A stretch of 64,000 bases of DNA from JBLIDK01 sp047632595 (GCA_047632595.1 JBLIDK010000004.1:11373-75372); one strand, 5' to 3'; numbered from the stretch's first letter, positions 52,501 to 60,738 are shown. The notes: generated by a model from the letters alone, not told the origin. Numbers and translations: made by a program.

Positions 52501-55133
52501 CCTCAACAGATGCTGAAGTAGAGGTGAGCCCAACTCTTACTACAACCTACACATTGTTGCAAACTATTGATGCAACGGGTTGTGAAAAAACAGACCAAGT
52601 AACGGTAACGGTTAAATCCTTACCAATTGCAAATGCAGGAAACAATGCCTTGGTTTGCGGTAATGCAATCGTAACCCTTGGTTCCAATCCAATTGGTGGT
52701 AATCTGTATAGTTGGACACCTGTAGCTCAGCTAAACGACGTATCTCTTGCACAACCAAGCTTTACAGCGATTAAACAAAGTGTAGGCAGACTCATAGACA
52801 CCTTGTATTTAACCGTTACGGGTGCAAATGGCTGTATCAATGTAGATAGTATAGAGGTTACTTCACTTCCAAACCCATTAGCAGATGCAGGGCCAGACCA
52901 AGACATACAATGTGAAGCAAATACAAATCTTCTCGCAAGTGCTAGTGGAGGCGAAGGAGCATTTACTTACTCTTGGAAGCAAGTTGGCGGTTCAACCGGA
53001 CCAAGCGCAGCAGCATGGAACGGAGTAGGAGCTGGAACTTATGCTATTACCGTATTTGATGAGAACCTGTGTTTTGATAGAGATACTGTGAACATAGAAC
53101 TAGCAGCAGGAAGTTTGACAGCCACACCATCTGCAAACCCTGGAACTATCTGTGATGGAGAACAAGCTACTTTAACGGTACTTGTTTCCAATCAACAAGG
53201 TGCACCAACAATTACTTGGACAAGTCCAGATACAGCCTTTAGCGGTACAGGACCACATTTTATGGAGCCAAATGCTACCACTACTTACAACGTTAATGTA
53301 AGCGATGAAGCAGGTTGTGAGGTAGATGTGCCAATAACAGTAACGGTTAACCCAACACCAGAACCAGTACTTTCAAGTGCAAATTTGGTAGCTCAAGGTA
53401 TTTGTGCTAACGAGGAGTTGGTATTTACAGTGAGTCCAAGTGATTTAACAAACTACAAGTTCACTTTAGATGGAAATGGAGTACAAAATGGAGCGTCTAA
53501 CACCTACACAGCTTCTACGAATATCCCTGTTAATTATAATTTAGAGGTAACCGTAGTTAATAGCTTTGGCTGTCAAGCTTCAACAACTTTAACCTATACA
53601 GTTAATGAGCTTCCAACGGTTGATTTAGGAGATGATTTAACAGTGGTTTGTGAGCAGACTAAAACTATAGTAGCATCACCAAGCGAAGGAGAAGGAACTT
53701 ACTCTTACTCATGGTTAGATGAAAACACAACAGAACTTTCTACAACCAACACTTTAAGTGATGTTGAAGAAGGAACTTATACTCTAAACATTGAAGACGG
53801 CAATGGATGTACAGCAAGTGATGGAATTATCATCACCAATGAAGGCAATCCACTAGTTTTGGATTTAGCTTCAACACCAACTGCTATCTGTGTAGGAGAA
53901 AGTGCGGAGATAAGTGCTACAATTTCAGGAGAAAATGGAGCCCTAACTTACACTTGGAATGAAACATTGAGCGGGACAGGACCACATACGGTTGGGCCAA
54001 GCACAACAACAACTTACACACTTCAAGTAAGTGATGATTTTGGTTGTGAGCAAAGTGATGAATTGGAAGTTGTGGTAAATGAATTACCTATAATGTCTTT
54101 AAGTTCAAGTAGTGCGGATAACAACTTCTGCGAAGGAGAAGAAATTACCATCACTGCAAGTCCTGCAGGGCTAAACTCTTATATTTTCTTCCTAAACGGG
54201 ATAGAAACAAGTACTGGAGTGGTAGATAATACTTTAAACCCTGGAGCACTTACATCAGCAAACCACACTATTAAAGTAATAGGTAGCACTGGCTGCGAAG
54301 GAGAAACAACATTTACAATAACTGTAAATCCAACCCCATCGATAGCAGTAAAATCTGCTGAGGTAGAAATTTGTATTGGGGATGAAGCGCTACTAGAGAT
54401 TCAAAATCCACAAGCAGGTAGCACCTATACTTGGAGTGAAAAAGGAGGATCTCAAGTTGGAACGGGAACAAGTATTGGAGTGAGTCCAACAACGAATACA
54501 ACTTACACAGTTCAAGTAGAAACAGACTTATTAGGTTGTACAAATAGCACAGATCTTGAGGTAATAGTAAATCCTTTACCAATCGCATCCTTTACGTATA
54601 AAGTAAACGGCTTGAATGTTGAATACACTGCATTTACGGGAACAAATATTGCAAATTGGACGTGGAATTTTGATGATAGAACAACGGATGTAAGCAATGA
54701 CAGTGAACCCGTACATGTCTACGCTCAAATTGGAACGTACAATGTTAGATTAATAGCAGAAAACCCATGTGGATTAGATACTTTATACTGTACAATTAAG
54801 TTGGATGGTAGCGCATTTGAAGGCAATGAATGTGAAGTAGCAACAGGGGTAATTGGGCAAAATACTCAATTGGAAGTAGGCGATATAATAGTCTATCCAA
54901 ACCCGTATCAAAACAACTTAAATATCAATTTAGAAATAGGTAAAGAAGGGGAGTATAGCCTAGAATTATATGATGTTTTGGGAAGAAAAATTAAAACATT
55001 AATGGAATCGACCAAACTAATGGTGGGAGATTACCAAATAACCCATGAAGGACAGTCTGTTGGAAACCAGTTTGTTTTATTAAAAAAAGAGGGAAGAATA
55101 GTAAAAGTTAAAAAGGTAGAGTCCATACGGTAA
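46554..55133 (+). CDS. Giant secreted adhesin-like protein (2859 aa) with T9SS type A signal
   Basis: Order: signal peptide (1-22); beta-sandwich opening (about 30-240); BNR-associated N-terminal-like domain (about 260-405); two GEVED domains (about 449-562 ending YYGEIEEY; 712-822 ending GETEDY); three about 80-aa repeats (about 949-1192; FTYLDSVNC, FSYASIEYC, FEYNSYKFC with FSSxxGL..TGEI motifs); an unassigned part (1195-1365); a glycine-rich block (about 1365-1585, runs of five to seven Gly); two more 80-aa repeats (1615-1782); many Ig-like units with Cys-Glu-Gly-Glu starts (1784-2650); a PKD-like domain (2676-2750); and a type A T9SS signal (IIVYPNPYQNNLNINLE to VKKVESIR, 2775-2859). It is divergent from the LytTR two-component operon and probably controlled by it. 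Confidence 0.92.
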   Translation: MNRNVLLLLFVFCVLLFPKAQAAVLRYQFSQIDAVYATVNPLQSIELMNPNNTDGKGNFYYNLDIGFDFSYNEKTYSKFSVHSNGAIAMGDTFIRSWYGDDHLSDKSSSNNVIAGFSKSSLKPSKSSLYPGKLSYIVTGTVPNRILTIEWLHFATSGGDGEGGDDLNFQIKLYEGTNRIEIVYGTFYKTGTNTSTSYVQVGLRGNNIYDFNSRTTIDNWQANEAAEKSSYGMRFSKTIFPTSGLTFIWDVPPPEPMSFGDVKITHPTFANIGWSSENNQMLKIILDMKGGTTPSFGLDKLLINATGSDNFEKNVENVKLYYTGLEDEFSTANLISSGLDFNLAFIDLNVDLVEGQNYFWITYDVPSGAIIGDKLDVEVVKFGFADGNGTYIPQNSAPNGNRTIDRFTGICGANVTSSSNEDISEFILGPIKTGSKPAAVTNNNGANKTKSYFTSFSYGTLFRDVKYALEISKFTKASTLSDSWLNIFIDYNQDNDFDPILERVYSKEMSSTDTTIKDSILIPMESLIGETRMRVVLLEGGDENTPPCGNFQYYGEIEEYQIGINDSSLLPSCESFYLNSENLIILSKDSQCINEEFTLTLKQYISHTPIIWEVSVNGVSWDSLTTTQTQEISISQEKSSYYRAKIICTDSVFYSSTKYVNTSSADCYCSSSAKVLTCCSDWEGIDSVYFGAMINGAGPSLQNTYYTDYTKSVPIENYLSGQSYFFKVKSNRNGASPAYGQLNVFIDYDQDGIFSELERVYSNWIPNSGPSIQVAVTNLTIPLTAKLGQTKMRIILNVQDGDNTDPPCGEYNKGETEDYLIYIIDPTDFELKSIKSPVNEICYQDPKNVCFEVKNTTTDTFYFGRQELVLNAFVFGVDTQFFSPVIINSGFLAPDSNIELCLKETFLPEEPGNYIFKAFISLLGDINQANDTLILDPINIDINQIITSPSFTYLDSVNCIGAENPIPTLSSLTNGEFSSIPEGLRFKDVNTGEVWLDSSLVGDYTISYTTEGSCPIVRQKVISLVDTIFADFSYASIEYCQSGDNPIPQIGFRSKRGLFSSSFGLNINENSGEIDLKSAIPGVYEVINIVSAQNGCPEQSKSKTISISNKIYADFEYNSYKFCQTDINQLPSFKNEGVAGEFTSDAGLIIDAETGEINCEASIAGNYKVRNTLFGPEGCNEVFDEFSVTIIHEHQCLQENDIYIIKDIINHYTKVLNVNCNYIVVDDPSYFKQSEKALIVQMKGGEIDTTNSPNFGDIIDIGNAGNFERVVISNITNDTLFFDKNLLNRYDTESFVQLVTIPKMSNANVQSTLTCEPWNGTTGGILIFEAIDVNLQANIDVSGQGFRAGSGSLGQGCAVDNTNIYFGNTNGGKKGEGILEFPFLYMRGKLANGGGGGNTHNSGGGGGGSYGSGGLGGKQSSGCSNSIANGGIGGIGLPYLLTTPKMFLGGGGGEGHKEDGLGREQGENGGGIILITAENIIGINNSILANGNDGEIFVNGPGGNSLGDGAGAGGGGGAVFLDVNNLSISLVSVKGGRGSDSYAKAIAPVGPLGPGGGGGGGFINTNSALVFASNVVGGESGVFIGNDDPTAEPNPYGATNGQDGAVKQNFSFPENELKEFAEFKYAQSVFCLNSTNPLPTISGRLGGKFSSYPIGLTLDENTGEVDLTVSEIGTYAVTYAIDVGCEDFVSMTRSFSIPDSLGPNFYYAENPHCNTLDFSDPTFETPGIKGVFSSTLGLDLNSETGRINVKQSPPGLYIVTFQIEDEYGCTFPSETEVGIKEIPGKPDIEGIEELCAGEAAVLVASSNLNPITFQWSSDPNFTNILSNTNTLTTGELDSDTSFYVRVIYESCPGIVNEHEIVVEPKGVIDVTGDFDLCEGESTTLSAVAGNIADGDIFVWLSLDRDTLIKGEELIFTPTESTDVIIYVTEDACINEDTVRVTVNEIPETNAGEDISICDGESTTIGSALLAGNTYSWTSSPAGFTSTDAEVEVSPTLTTTYTLLQTIDATGCEKTDQVTVTVKSLPIANAGNNALVCGNAIVTLGSNPIGGNLYSWTPVAQLNDVSLAQPSFTAIKQSVGRLIDTLYLTVTGANGCINVDSIEVTSLPNPLADAGPDQDIQCEANTNLLASASGGEGAFTYSWKQVGGSTGPSAAAWNGVGAGTYAITVFDENLCFDRDTVNIELAAGSLTATPSANPGTICDGEQATLTVLVSNQQGAPTITWTSPDTAFSGTGPHFMEPNATTTYNVNVSDEAGCEVDVPITVTVNPTPEPVLSSANLVAQGICANEELVFTVSPSDLTNYKFTLDGNGVQNGASNTYTASTNIPVNYNLEVTVVNSFGCQASTTLTYTVNELPTVDLGDDLTVVCEQTKTIVASPSEGEGTYSYSWLDENTTELSTTNTLSDVEEGTYTLNIEDGNGCTASDGIIITNEGNPLVLDLASTPTAICVGESAEISATISGENGALTYTWNETLSGTGPHTVGPSTTTTYTLQVSDDFGCEQSDELEVVVNELPIMSLSSSSADNNFCEGEEITITASPAGLNSYIFFLNGIETSTGVVDNTLNPGALTSANHTIKVIGSTGCEGETTFTITVNPTPSIAVKSAEVEICIGDEALLEIQNPQAGSTYTWSEKGGSQVGTGTSIGVSPTTNTTYTVQVETDLLGCTNSTDLEVIVNPLPIASFTYKVNGLNVEYTAFTGTNIANWTWNFDDRTTDVSNDSEPVHVYAQIGTYNVRLIAENPCGLDTLYCTIKLDGSAFEGNECEVATGVIGQNTQLEVGDIIVYPNPYQNNLNINLEIGKEGEYSLELYDVLGRKIKTLMESTKLMVGDYQITHEGQSVGNQFVLLKKEGRIVKVKKVESIR

Positions 55134-55193
55134 ATATCTAGAAGGTGTTTGAAAACTGTAGGAGTATTAAAGTGTCCTTCTATTACCGTATGG
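55123..55193 (+). repeat. Long inverted repeat at the 3' end of the giant gene
   Basis: CCATACGGTAA (55123-55133, spanning the stop codon) pairs with TTACCGTATGG (55183-55193), and AGAAGG (55140-55145) with CCTTCT (55176-55181), giving a 17-bp interrupted stem around a 30-base loop. There is no T-run, so it is not a standard terminator; it may stabilise the mRNA 3' end. The same 11-mer CCATACGGTAA is also part of site A at 46325-46335. Confidence 0.6.
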
Positions 55194-55320
55194 CTTTATC
55201 TATTTGTTCGATATGATTGAATAGTTAGAACCGTTTTTACATATTTTATCTCAATTGATTATTTGTGATAACCTTTCTTTTTAAAATCAGACATTTACAA
55301 TGAGAATTTAGCAATAGTTA

Positions 55321-55349
55321 GGCAACCTTTCTTAATTTTTTCTATCTAA
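55321..55349 (+). promoter_or_regulatory. Possible alternative-sigma (ECF-like) promoter
   Basis: TAGGCAACC (55319-55327), a 17-bp gap and TCTAA (55345-55349), shortly before the ATG at 55366. The same arrangement, also preceded by ATTTAGCA, occurs at 60585-60616. No TAnnTTTG element is visible here. AAC-type -35 boxes are common for ECF sigma factors; the assignment is inference. Confidence 0.35.
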
Positions 55350-55365
55350 AAATAAACCAAAAGCT

Positions 55366-57222
55366 ATGAAAAAAACATTAATATTATTTTTCACTTTTTA
55401 TTCATCTATATTCCATTGTTTTTCTCAAGAGTCTTTTCTTAGTCCTTGTGGTCCAAATCTTATATATAATGGAGCATTTGAATTAGGATACACCGGTTTC
55501 TATAGCGATTATCAGCCGCTTGATGGTAATGGGTCATTTGGATTGTGCGGAGGCTATTATAAATTAGATAATTCAGCATTAAAGCATAGTGGGACTGATT
55601 TTAATCAAACGGTATGGACCACCAATAAAGATCACACCACTGGGATAGGAAATTTCTTTATTGGTGATGCGCCTTGCACAGTTTCTGATGGTGCTAAATT
55701 GTTTGAACAAACAGTTAAAAATTTAATCATTGGCGAAACATATGTGCTCACATTTTGGGCAAGTAATTTATCTCCTGACACCACTAATCTGCCAATAATG
55801 GGGATAAGTATTGATGGACATGAAATTGCAGAACAATTAATTTTATATAATGCAGATAATCCATGGACAAAGGTGCTTGTGAATTATGTTCATTCTGGAA
55901 TTGCTGATTCCGTGAAATTAGCTGTTCAATCCGAAGCATCTGTTTATGGAGACGATATTGGTTTAGATGATATATCCTTTTACAGAAGTGTTGTTTTGAA
56001 TGGCAATGCTACTTATCCATTAATTGTAGCAACTTGCGATAGTTACCTTTCTCCAAGTGGAAAATATACCTATACTCAAACTGGAGTGTATTATGACACC
56101 TTGGAAAATGTGAATGCCTGTGACAGTATATTGGAAATTGACCTTACAATTTTAGAAAGCACAGAATCACTTATTCAGATTGAAAGTTGCGAAGAGTATT
56201 ATTCAGAATCAGGAGTTTATTATACTGAAACTGGAATTTATACCGAAAGTTTCACCAATTCTGTTGGTTGTGATAGTACATTAGAAATTGACCTTACAAT
56301 TTTTGAAAGTAGTGAAACATTTATTGAAGTTAATGCTTGTGAAGAATACACTTCAGAAAGTGGTGTACTTTACCAAACCAGTGGACTGTATTATGAAAAT
56401 TTCACTAGCTCATTTGGCTGTGATAGCACTTTAGAAATTGACCTTACTATTTTAGAAAAAAAGGAATCATTGGTCATTATTGAATCCTGTGATTTATTTA
56501 TATCTGATGCTCAAATTACCTATGAAACTACAGGAATTTACGAAGAAAACCATACAGCAAAAAACGGATGTGACAGCTTAGTTGTTTTGGACATTACTAT
56601 AAATAAATCAACTATTGAGCATCGAACACTTCAGGGATGTGAAAAAGTTTATTCTGATAGTGAAACTCCATACGATCAAACAGGAGTTTTTGAGGAAAAA
56701 TTCACCTCAAGCCTTGGTTGCGATAGCATTATCAGTTACAGCATTACAATATTTGAGCCTACTTCAGTTTCAATAGAACAAGTAGGAAGTGAGTTAAAAG
56801 TGAATCCAAATGACAACCTAATACAGTGGCTTGATTGCAATGATAATTTAATTCCAATTGATGGAGAAAACAAAGCAACATTCACTCCTAAATTTAATGG
56901 AAACTATGCAGTTGAGTATACCAATGAAGATAATTGTGTGGACACAGCAGAATGTATAAACTTTGTTTTATCAAGTGTGACTAGCAATATTAATAATGAT
57001 TACAATATTTGGCCTAACCCTTTCACAGATAATTTTATAATAGATTATAAAGGATCAATAAATATTAAGGTTTGTGACATTTTAGGAAAAACGATATTAA
57101 CGGTGGATAATACTAGAGAAGAAATAAATATCGATACCCAAAATTGGAATAAGGGAATTTACTTTGTTCAACTAATAGCGGCAAATCAGAATTTAAGAAC
57201 TTTTAAAGTCATTAAAAAATAA
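55366..57222 (+). CDS. Secreted repeat protein with T9SS type A signal
   Basis: The 618-aa protein has a signal peptide (ends HCFSQ), an N-terminal jelly-roll domain (about 25-215: NLIYNGAFELGYTGF, YVLTFWASNLSPDT), five 50-aa repeats (224-475) each beginning with Cys and holding a GCDSxLEIDLTI block, a linker, and a type A T9SS signal (NIWPNPFTDNFIIDYKG to LRTFKVIKK). The repeat is the CDSY..TSGTY..GCDS type common in Bacteroidota surface proteins; the paired Cys may form disulfides. It lies downstream of the giant adhesin on the same strand but has its own promoter-like sequence. Confidence 0.9.
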   Translation: MKKTLILFFTFYSSIFHCFSQESFLSPCGPNLIYNGAFELGYTGFYSDYQPLDGNGSFGLCGGYYKLDNSALKHSGTDFNQTVWTTNKDHTTGIGNFFIGDAPCTVSDGAKLFEQTVKNLIIGETYVLTFWASNLSPDTTNLPIMGISIDGHEIAEQLILYNADNPWTKVLVNYVHSGIADSVKLAVQSEASVYGDDIGLDDISFYRSVVLNGNATYPLIVATCDSYLSPSGKYTYTQTGVYYDTLENVNACDSILEIDLTILESTESLIQIESCEEYYSESGVYYTETGIYTESFTNSVGCDSTLEIDLTIFESSETFIEVNACEEYTSESGVLYQTSGLYYENFTSSFGCDSTLEIDLTILEKKESLVIIESCDLFISDAQITYETTGIYEENHTAKNGCDSLVVLDITINKSTIEHRTLQGCEKVYSDSETPYDQTGVFEEKFTSSLGCDSIISYSITIFEPTSVSIEQVGSELKVNPNDNLIQWLDCNDNLIPIDGENKATFTPKFNGNYAVEYTNEDNCVDTAECINFVLSSVTSNINNDYNIWPNPFTDNFIIDYKGSINIKVCDILGKTILTVDNTREEINIDTQNWNKGIYFVQLIAANQNLRTFKVIKK

Positions 57223-57663
57223 GAACGTATAATTCTAAAGCAACTTTAATCAAAGAATAAAATTAATAAAGCCCTCAATTAAAAACCTTGTTAGCTTAAG
57301 ATAAGCTAGAAAATAAACATTAGCCGTTCATCATCAATCGCAGTGATCGAGGAATGGTTTTTTTGGATTCATTCCAAAAAAATGGGTCACCGGTTCAGAG
57401 TAACCCAATAACTTACTTAAATGTGGAGAAAGAAGTCATTAATAAGATTATCAATGCTGATTAAGAGTTATTACTCAAACACATTAACAAATTACCGGGC
57501 ATTTATTTTACCAAACACTAGTGTAATAGCCAAATTAAAGTTCAAAAAAAACTCATCTAAATACTAAGTGTTGTCTATTTACTTTAAATAGTTGATTCAT
57601 TTTAGAGTACAATAAAAAGGAATGGATCTTGAAATATTGGTAAATTAAATCATAAATTAGGGA
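57223..57663. other. Non-coding gap, no gene recognised
   Basis: This 441-bp gap has no convincing gene. GGAATG (57351-57356) and CATTCC (57370-57375) form a short hairpin. A 36-codon ORF beginning at 57354 has no recognisable features. Promoter elements for the next gene could not be assigned. Confidence 0.5.
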
Positions 57664-59361
57664 ATGAAATTTGCAACAAAGCAATTAGGAATGTGTAATC
57701 TCAAATTTATTTATGCCCTATTCTTTATTTTTTGCCACGTAATTTACTCACACTCACAAAGTATTGAACAAGATTGCTCAAATGCAATTCCTATATGTTT
57801 TGATACTTATACACAAACTAAATCGTACAGTGGTGAAGGATTTAAAGAAAATGAAATTGGTCCTTCTTCGTGCTTAACAACTGGTGAAGTAAATAATGTA
57901 TGGTATACTTTTACTGTAGAAAGCCCGGGTAACCTAGGTTTTTTAATTACGCCAAACAATGTTGGTGTCGATGATTATGATTGGGCGGTTTACAATCTGA
58001 CAAATAACACATGTGATGATGTATTTAGAGGAATTGGTATCGAAGCAAGTTGCAATTATGCCCAAACAGCTGGACCTACTGGAGCAACAGTGGCAGGAAC
58101 TTCTAAACGTCAAGGAGCACTTGGGACACTTACAAATGCTCAAATACCCGTAAAAGCAGGTGAAATTTATGTAATTATTGTAAGTAATTTCTCTTCTTCT
58201 CAATCGGGTTACACCTTGGATTTTGTAAACCACTCTGATGCTTCAATTTTTGATACAACGCCACCTGACTTAAGGGAAGAATTAGTTAGAGAGCCTGTTT
58301 GTGGTGATGACACCTTGTTTTTTCGCTTTTCTGAGAATATAATTTGTTCAACATTTGAGATTGAGGATATTAAACTAGAGTCAACTAGTGGCTTGTATAA
58401 TGTTCAAGATATATATTCAGAAGTATGTTCTCTGCCTGGTCGTTATGAAAAAGATTTCGCTGTTATATTAAACCAATCTTTAGTAGCCGGAGAAGAATTA
58501 ACAATTGAACTTACTGGTGAAGTGCTAGATGCATGCTCAAATACTGGTTTTGGTGGGATAATTGATATATCTATTTCTGATGCTCACAATGCTATAGTTG
58601 TGATTGATGAAGCTTGTCCTAATAAGGATTTAAGCCTAACCGTAAATGCGGTGGGTGGTTCTACTCCTTATCGCTATAGTTATTTTTCTGATGGCCTTTT
58701 TGATGAAATGAAACTAAAGGAGAAAACCCTAACTTTTTCTGGTGACTCAGCTGGAATTTATCCCTATAGGGTTATTATCACCGATCGAAATGGCGAAGGA
58801 TGTGGAGTATTGAAAGAAGGAGAATTTGAAATTACCCCTTCACCAGATGCTGGGTTTTCGGTTGTTAAAGTAGGTGAAACTTCTTTTTTCTTTAATCGAA
58901 ATACAGAACTTGGAACTTCTAAATGGGATTTTGGTGACGGTGCTACAGATATTAATGACAATCCAACCTACGATTATGGTGTAAGTGATATTTTTACCGT
59001 TGCTCATTTCTTCACTTCTTTTGATGGGTGTATTGATACCTTCTACTTAGAAGTTGATATTGAAAACATACCAGAAGATGAAAGCCCAAATTTGGTGCTT
59101 ATTCCTACTGGATTTAGTCCGAATGGTGATGGTATAAACGATGAGTTTTTTCCAAGAAATTTTGGATTAAAGAGCATTATACTTCAAGTTTATAATCGCT
59201 GGGGAGAGTTAATATATGAAATTAGCGACTTTGAACAGAAATGGGACGGTACAATAGGCTCAAACATTGCTAATGATGGTATTTATTCATACAAAGCAGT
59301 AGGCACTAGCTTTGCAGGCAAAGAATTTTTCTTTACCGGTACCCTTACAGTTGTTCGTTAG
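57664..59361 (+). CDS. Secreted protein with PKD domain and T9SS type B (gliding-motility-type) C-terminal domain
   Basis: The 565-aa protein has a signal peptide (ends YSHSQ; the start at 57664 or the ATG at 57691 are both possible), an N-terminal beta domain (DCSNAIPICFDTYTQTKSY, NNVWYTFTVESPGNLGFLI), a middle Ig-like region, a PKD domain (about 395-475: GTSKWDFGDGATDINDNP) and the type B signal of about 90 residues: IPTGFSPNGDGINDEFFPRN, LQVYNRWGELIYE, WDGT and a final TGTLTVVR. Type B cargo uses the same T9SS but is anchored differently from type A. It ends three bases from the convergent purM. Confidence 0.92.
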   Translation: MKFATKQLGMCNLKFIYALFFIFCHVIYSHSQSIEQDCSNAIPICFDTYTQTKSYSGEGFKENEIGPSSCLTTGEVNNVWYTFTVESPGNLGFLITPNNVGVDDYDWAVYNLTNNTCDDVFRGIGIEASCNYAQTAGPTGATVAGTSKRQGALGTLTNAQIPVKAGEIYVIIVSNFSSSQSGYTLDFVNHSDASIFDTTPPDLREELVREPVCGDDTLFFRFSENIICSTFEIEDIKLESTSGLYNVQDIYSEVCSLPGRYEKDFAVILNQSLVAGEELTIELTGEVLDACSNTGFGGIIDISISDAHNAIVVIDEACPNKDLSLTVNAVGGSTPYRYSYFSDGLFDEMKLKEKTLTFSGDSAGIYPYRVIITDRNGEGCGVLKEGEFEITPSPDAGFSVVKVGETSFFFNRNTELGTSKWDFGDGATDINDNPTYDYGVSDIFTVAHFFTSFDGCIDTFYLEVDIENIPEDESPNLVLIPTGFSPNGDGINDEFFPRNFGLKSIILQVYNRWGELIYEISDFEQKWDGTIGSNIANDGIYSYKAVGTSFAGKEFFFTGTLTVVR

Positions 59362-59364
59362 CCT

Positions 59365-60537
59365 TTAATAGTTTAGCTCACCAAACTCGCCTTTAATAGT
59401 TAATTTAGTGCTTGTTGACTTTTCAACTCGTCCAACAATTTGTGCATCTACGTTAAAACTTTTTGAGATTGCTATTATTTCTTCAGCAACTTCAGGCTTC
59501 ACGTACAATTCCATTCTGTGACCCATGTTAAACACCTGAAACATTTCTTTAAAACTTGTGCCACTATTTTGTTGAATGAGCTTAAATAATGGTGGTATTT
59601 CAAGTAGATTGTCCTTTATAATATGAACATTTTCTACAAAATGAAGCACCTTAGTTTGAGCGCCACCACTACAATGAACCATGCCGTGTACTTGTTCTTT
59701 ACAGGTGCTTAAAATCTTTTTGATTATCGGAGCATACGTTCTAGTAGGAGAGAGAACCAGTTTGCCCATATCTAAAGGTACACCATCTACTTTATCGGTT
59801 AAGTTGTACTTTCCGCAGTAAGTAACAGAATCATCTACCAATGAATCGAATGTCTCTGGATATTTAGCCTTAACTGATGCGTTAAACATGTCGTGTCGAG
59901 CGCTAGTTAATCCATTACTTCCCATTCCACCATTATAGCCTTTTTCGTAGCTAGCTTGTCCATAAGAGGATAAACCCACAATGACATCGCCAGCTTGAAT
60001 ATTGGCGTTGTCAACCACATCAGAACGCTTCATACGCGCCGTTACGGTTGAATCAACAATTATTGTTCGAACCAAATCACCTACATCAGCAGTTTCACCA
60101 CCAGTAGAGTAAATATCAATGCCATGATCTCTTAAATCTTGAAGCACTTCTTCTGTTCCATTAATAATTGCTGCAATTACTTCACCTGGTATTAAGTTTT
60201 TATTTCTCCCAATAGTTGAGCTTAATAAGATGTTATCTGTAGCACCAATACAAAGAAGATCGTCTGTATTCATAACAACTGCATCTTGAGCAATGCCTCT
60301 CCATACACTTAAGTCGCCGGTTTCTTTCCAATAAGCGTAGGCTAAAGATGATTTGGTACCAGCACCATCGGCATGCATGATGTTGCAATAATCTGCATCA
60401 CCACCAATCATATCGGGAATGATTTTACAAAATGCTTTAGGGAATACACCCTTGTCAATGTTTTTAATTGCATTGTGGACATCTTCCTTTGAGGCAGAGA
60501 CTCCTCTTTGCATATATCGTGCTTGCTCTTCTGACAT
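59365..60537 (-). CDS. purM: Phosphoribosylformylglycinamidine cyclo-ligase (AIR synthetase)
   Basis: The 390-aa enzyme closes the imidazole ring of purines with ATP. Diagnostic blocks are HADGAGTKSSLAY, MNTDDLLCIGA, IDIYSTGGETADVGDLVRT, IVGLSSYGQASYEKGYNGGMGSNG and the C-terminal FNMGHRMELYVKPE. The length is that of the Bacteroidota form, longer than the E. coli enzyme. It is not in a pur cluster here. Confidence 0.94.
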   Translation of the reverse strand: MSEEQARYMQRGVSASKEDVHNAIKNIDKGVFPKAFCKIIPDMIGGDADYCNIMHADGAGTKSSLAYAYWKETGDLSVWRGIAQDAVVMNTDDLLCIGATDNILLSSTIGRNKNLIPGEVIAAIINGTEEVLQDLRDHGIDIYSTGGETADVGDLVRTIIVDSTVTARMKRSDVVDNANIQAGDVIVGLSSYGQASYEKGYNGGMGSNGLTSARHDMFNASVKAKYPETFDSLVDDSVTYCGKYNLTDKVDGVPLDMGKLVLSPTRTYAPIIKKILSTCKEQVHGMVHCSGGAQTKVLHFVENVHIIKDNLLEIPPLFKLIQQNSGTSFKEMFQVFNMGHRMELYVKPEVAEEIIAISKSFNVDAQIVGRVEKSTSTKLTIKGEFGELNY

Positions 60538-60586
60538 GCTACAAAGTTATGATTTTTTAAAAGTATTAGTGGATTTATTTAGCATA

Positions 60587-60616
60587 GGCAACCCTTGCAT
60601 AGCTTATTCCATCTAA
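60587..60616 (+). promoter_or_regulatory. Promoter-like GGCAACC / TCTAA pair before the 31-aa ORF
   Basis: GGCAACC (60587-60593), 18 bp, TCTAA (60612-60616), with ATTTAGCA directly before it. It resembles the element upstream of the 55366 gene. The ORF begins 27 bp downstream. Confidence 0.35.
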
Positions 60617-60642
60617 TCTCTAAACAAATAAAAATAATAGCC

Positions 60643-60738
60643 ATGTTAGATGTATTAATAGTAACCGTAGTTGTATTGATTTTAGTAGGAGTTGCCTTAA
60701 TAAGCACATTCAGACACTTTAATAAAGGAAAAAATTAA
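60643..60738 (+). CDS. 31-aa single-pass membrane peptide ORF
   Basis: ATG 60643 to TAA 60738 encodes a 31-residue peptide: a short start (MLD), one hydrophobic helix (VLIVTVVVLILVGVALIS) and a basic tail (RHFNKGKN). That is the form of many real small membrane proteins. A promoter-like sequence is upstream and the ORF overlaps the convergent permease stop by four bases. No family is recognised, and coding status is unproven. Confidence 0.5.
   Translation: MLDVLIVTVVVLILVGVALISTFRHFNKGKN

Noticed and set aside
57354..57464. 36-codon ORF in the 57.2-57.7 kb gap
   Set aside because: No hydrophobic, motif or coupling evidence, and it overlaps a small hairpin; probably chance.
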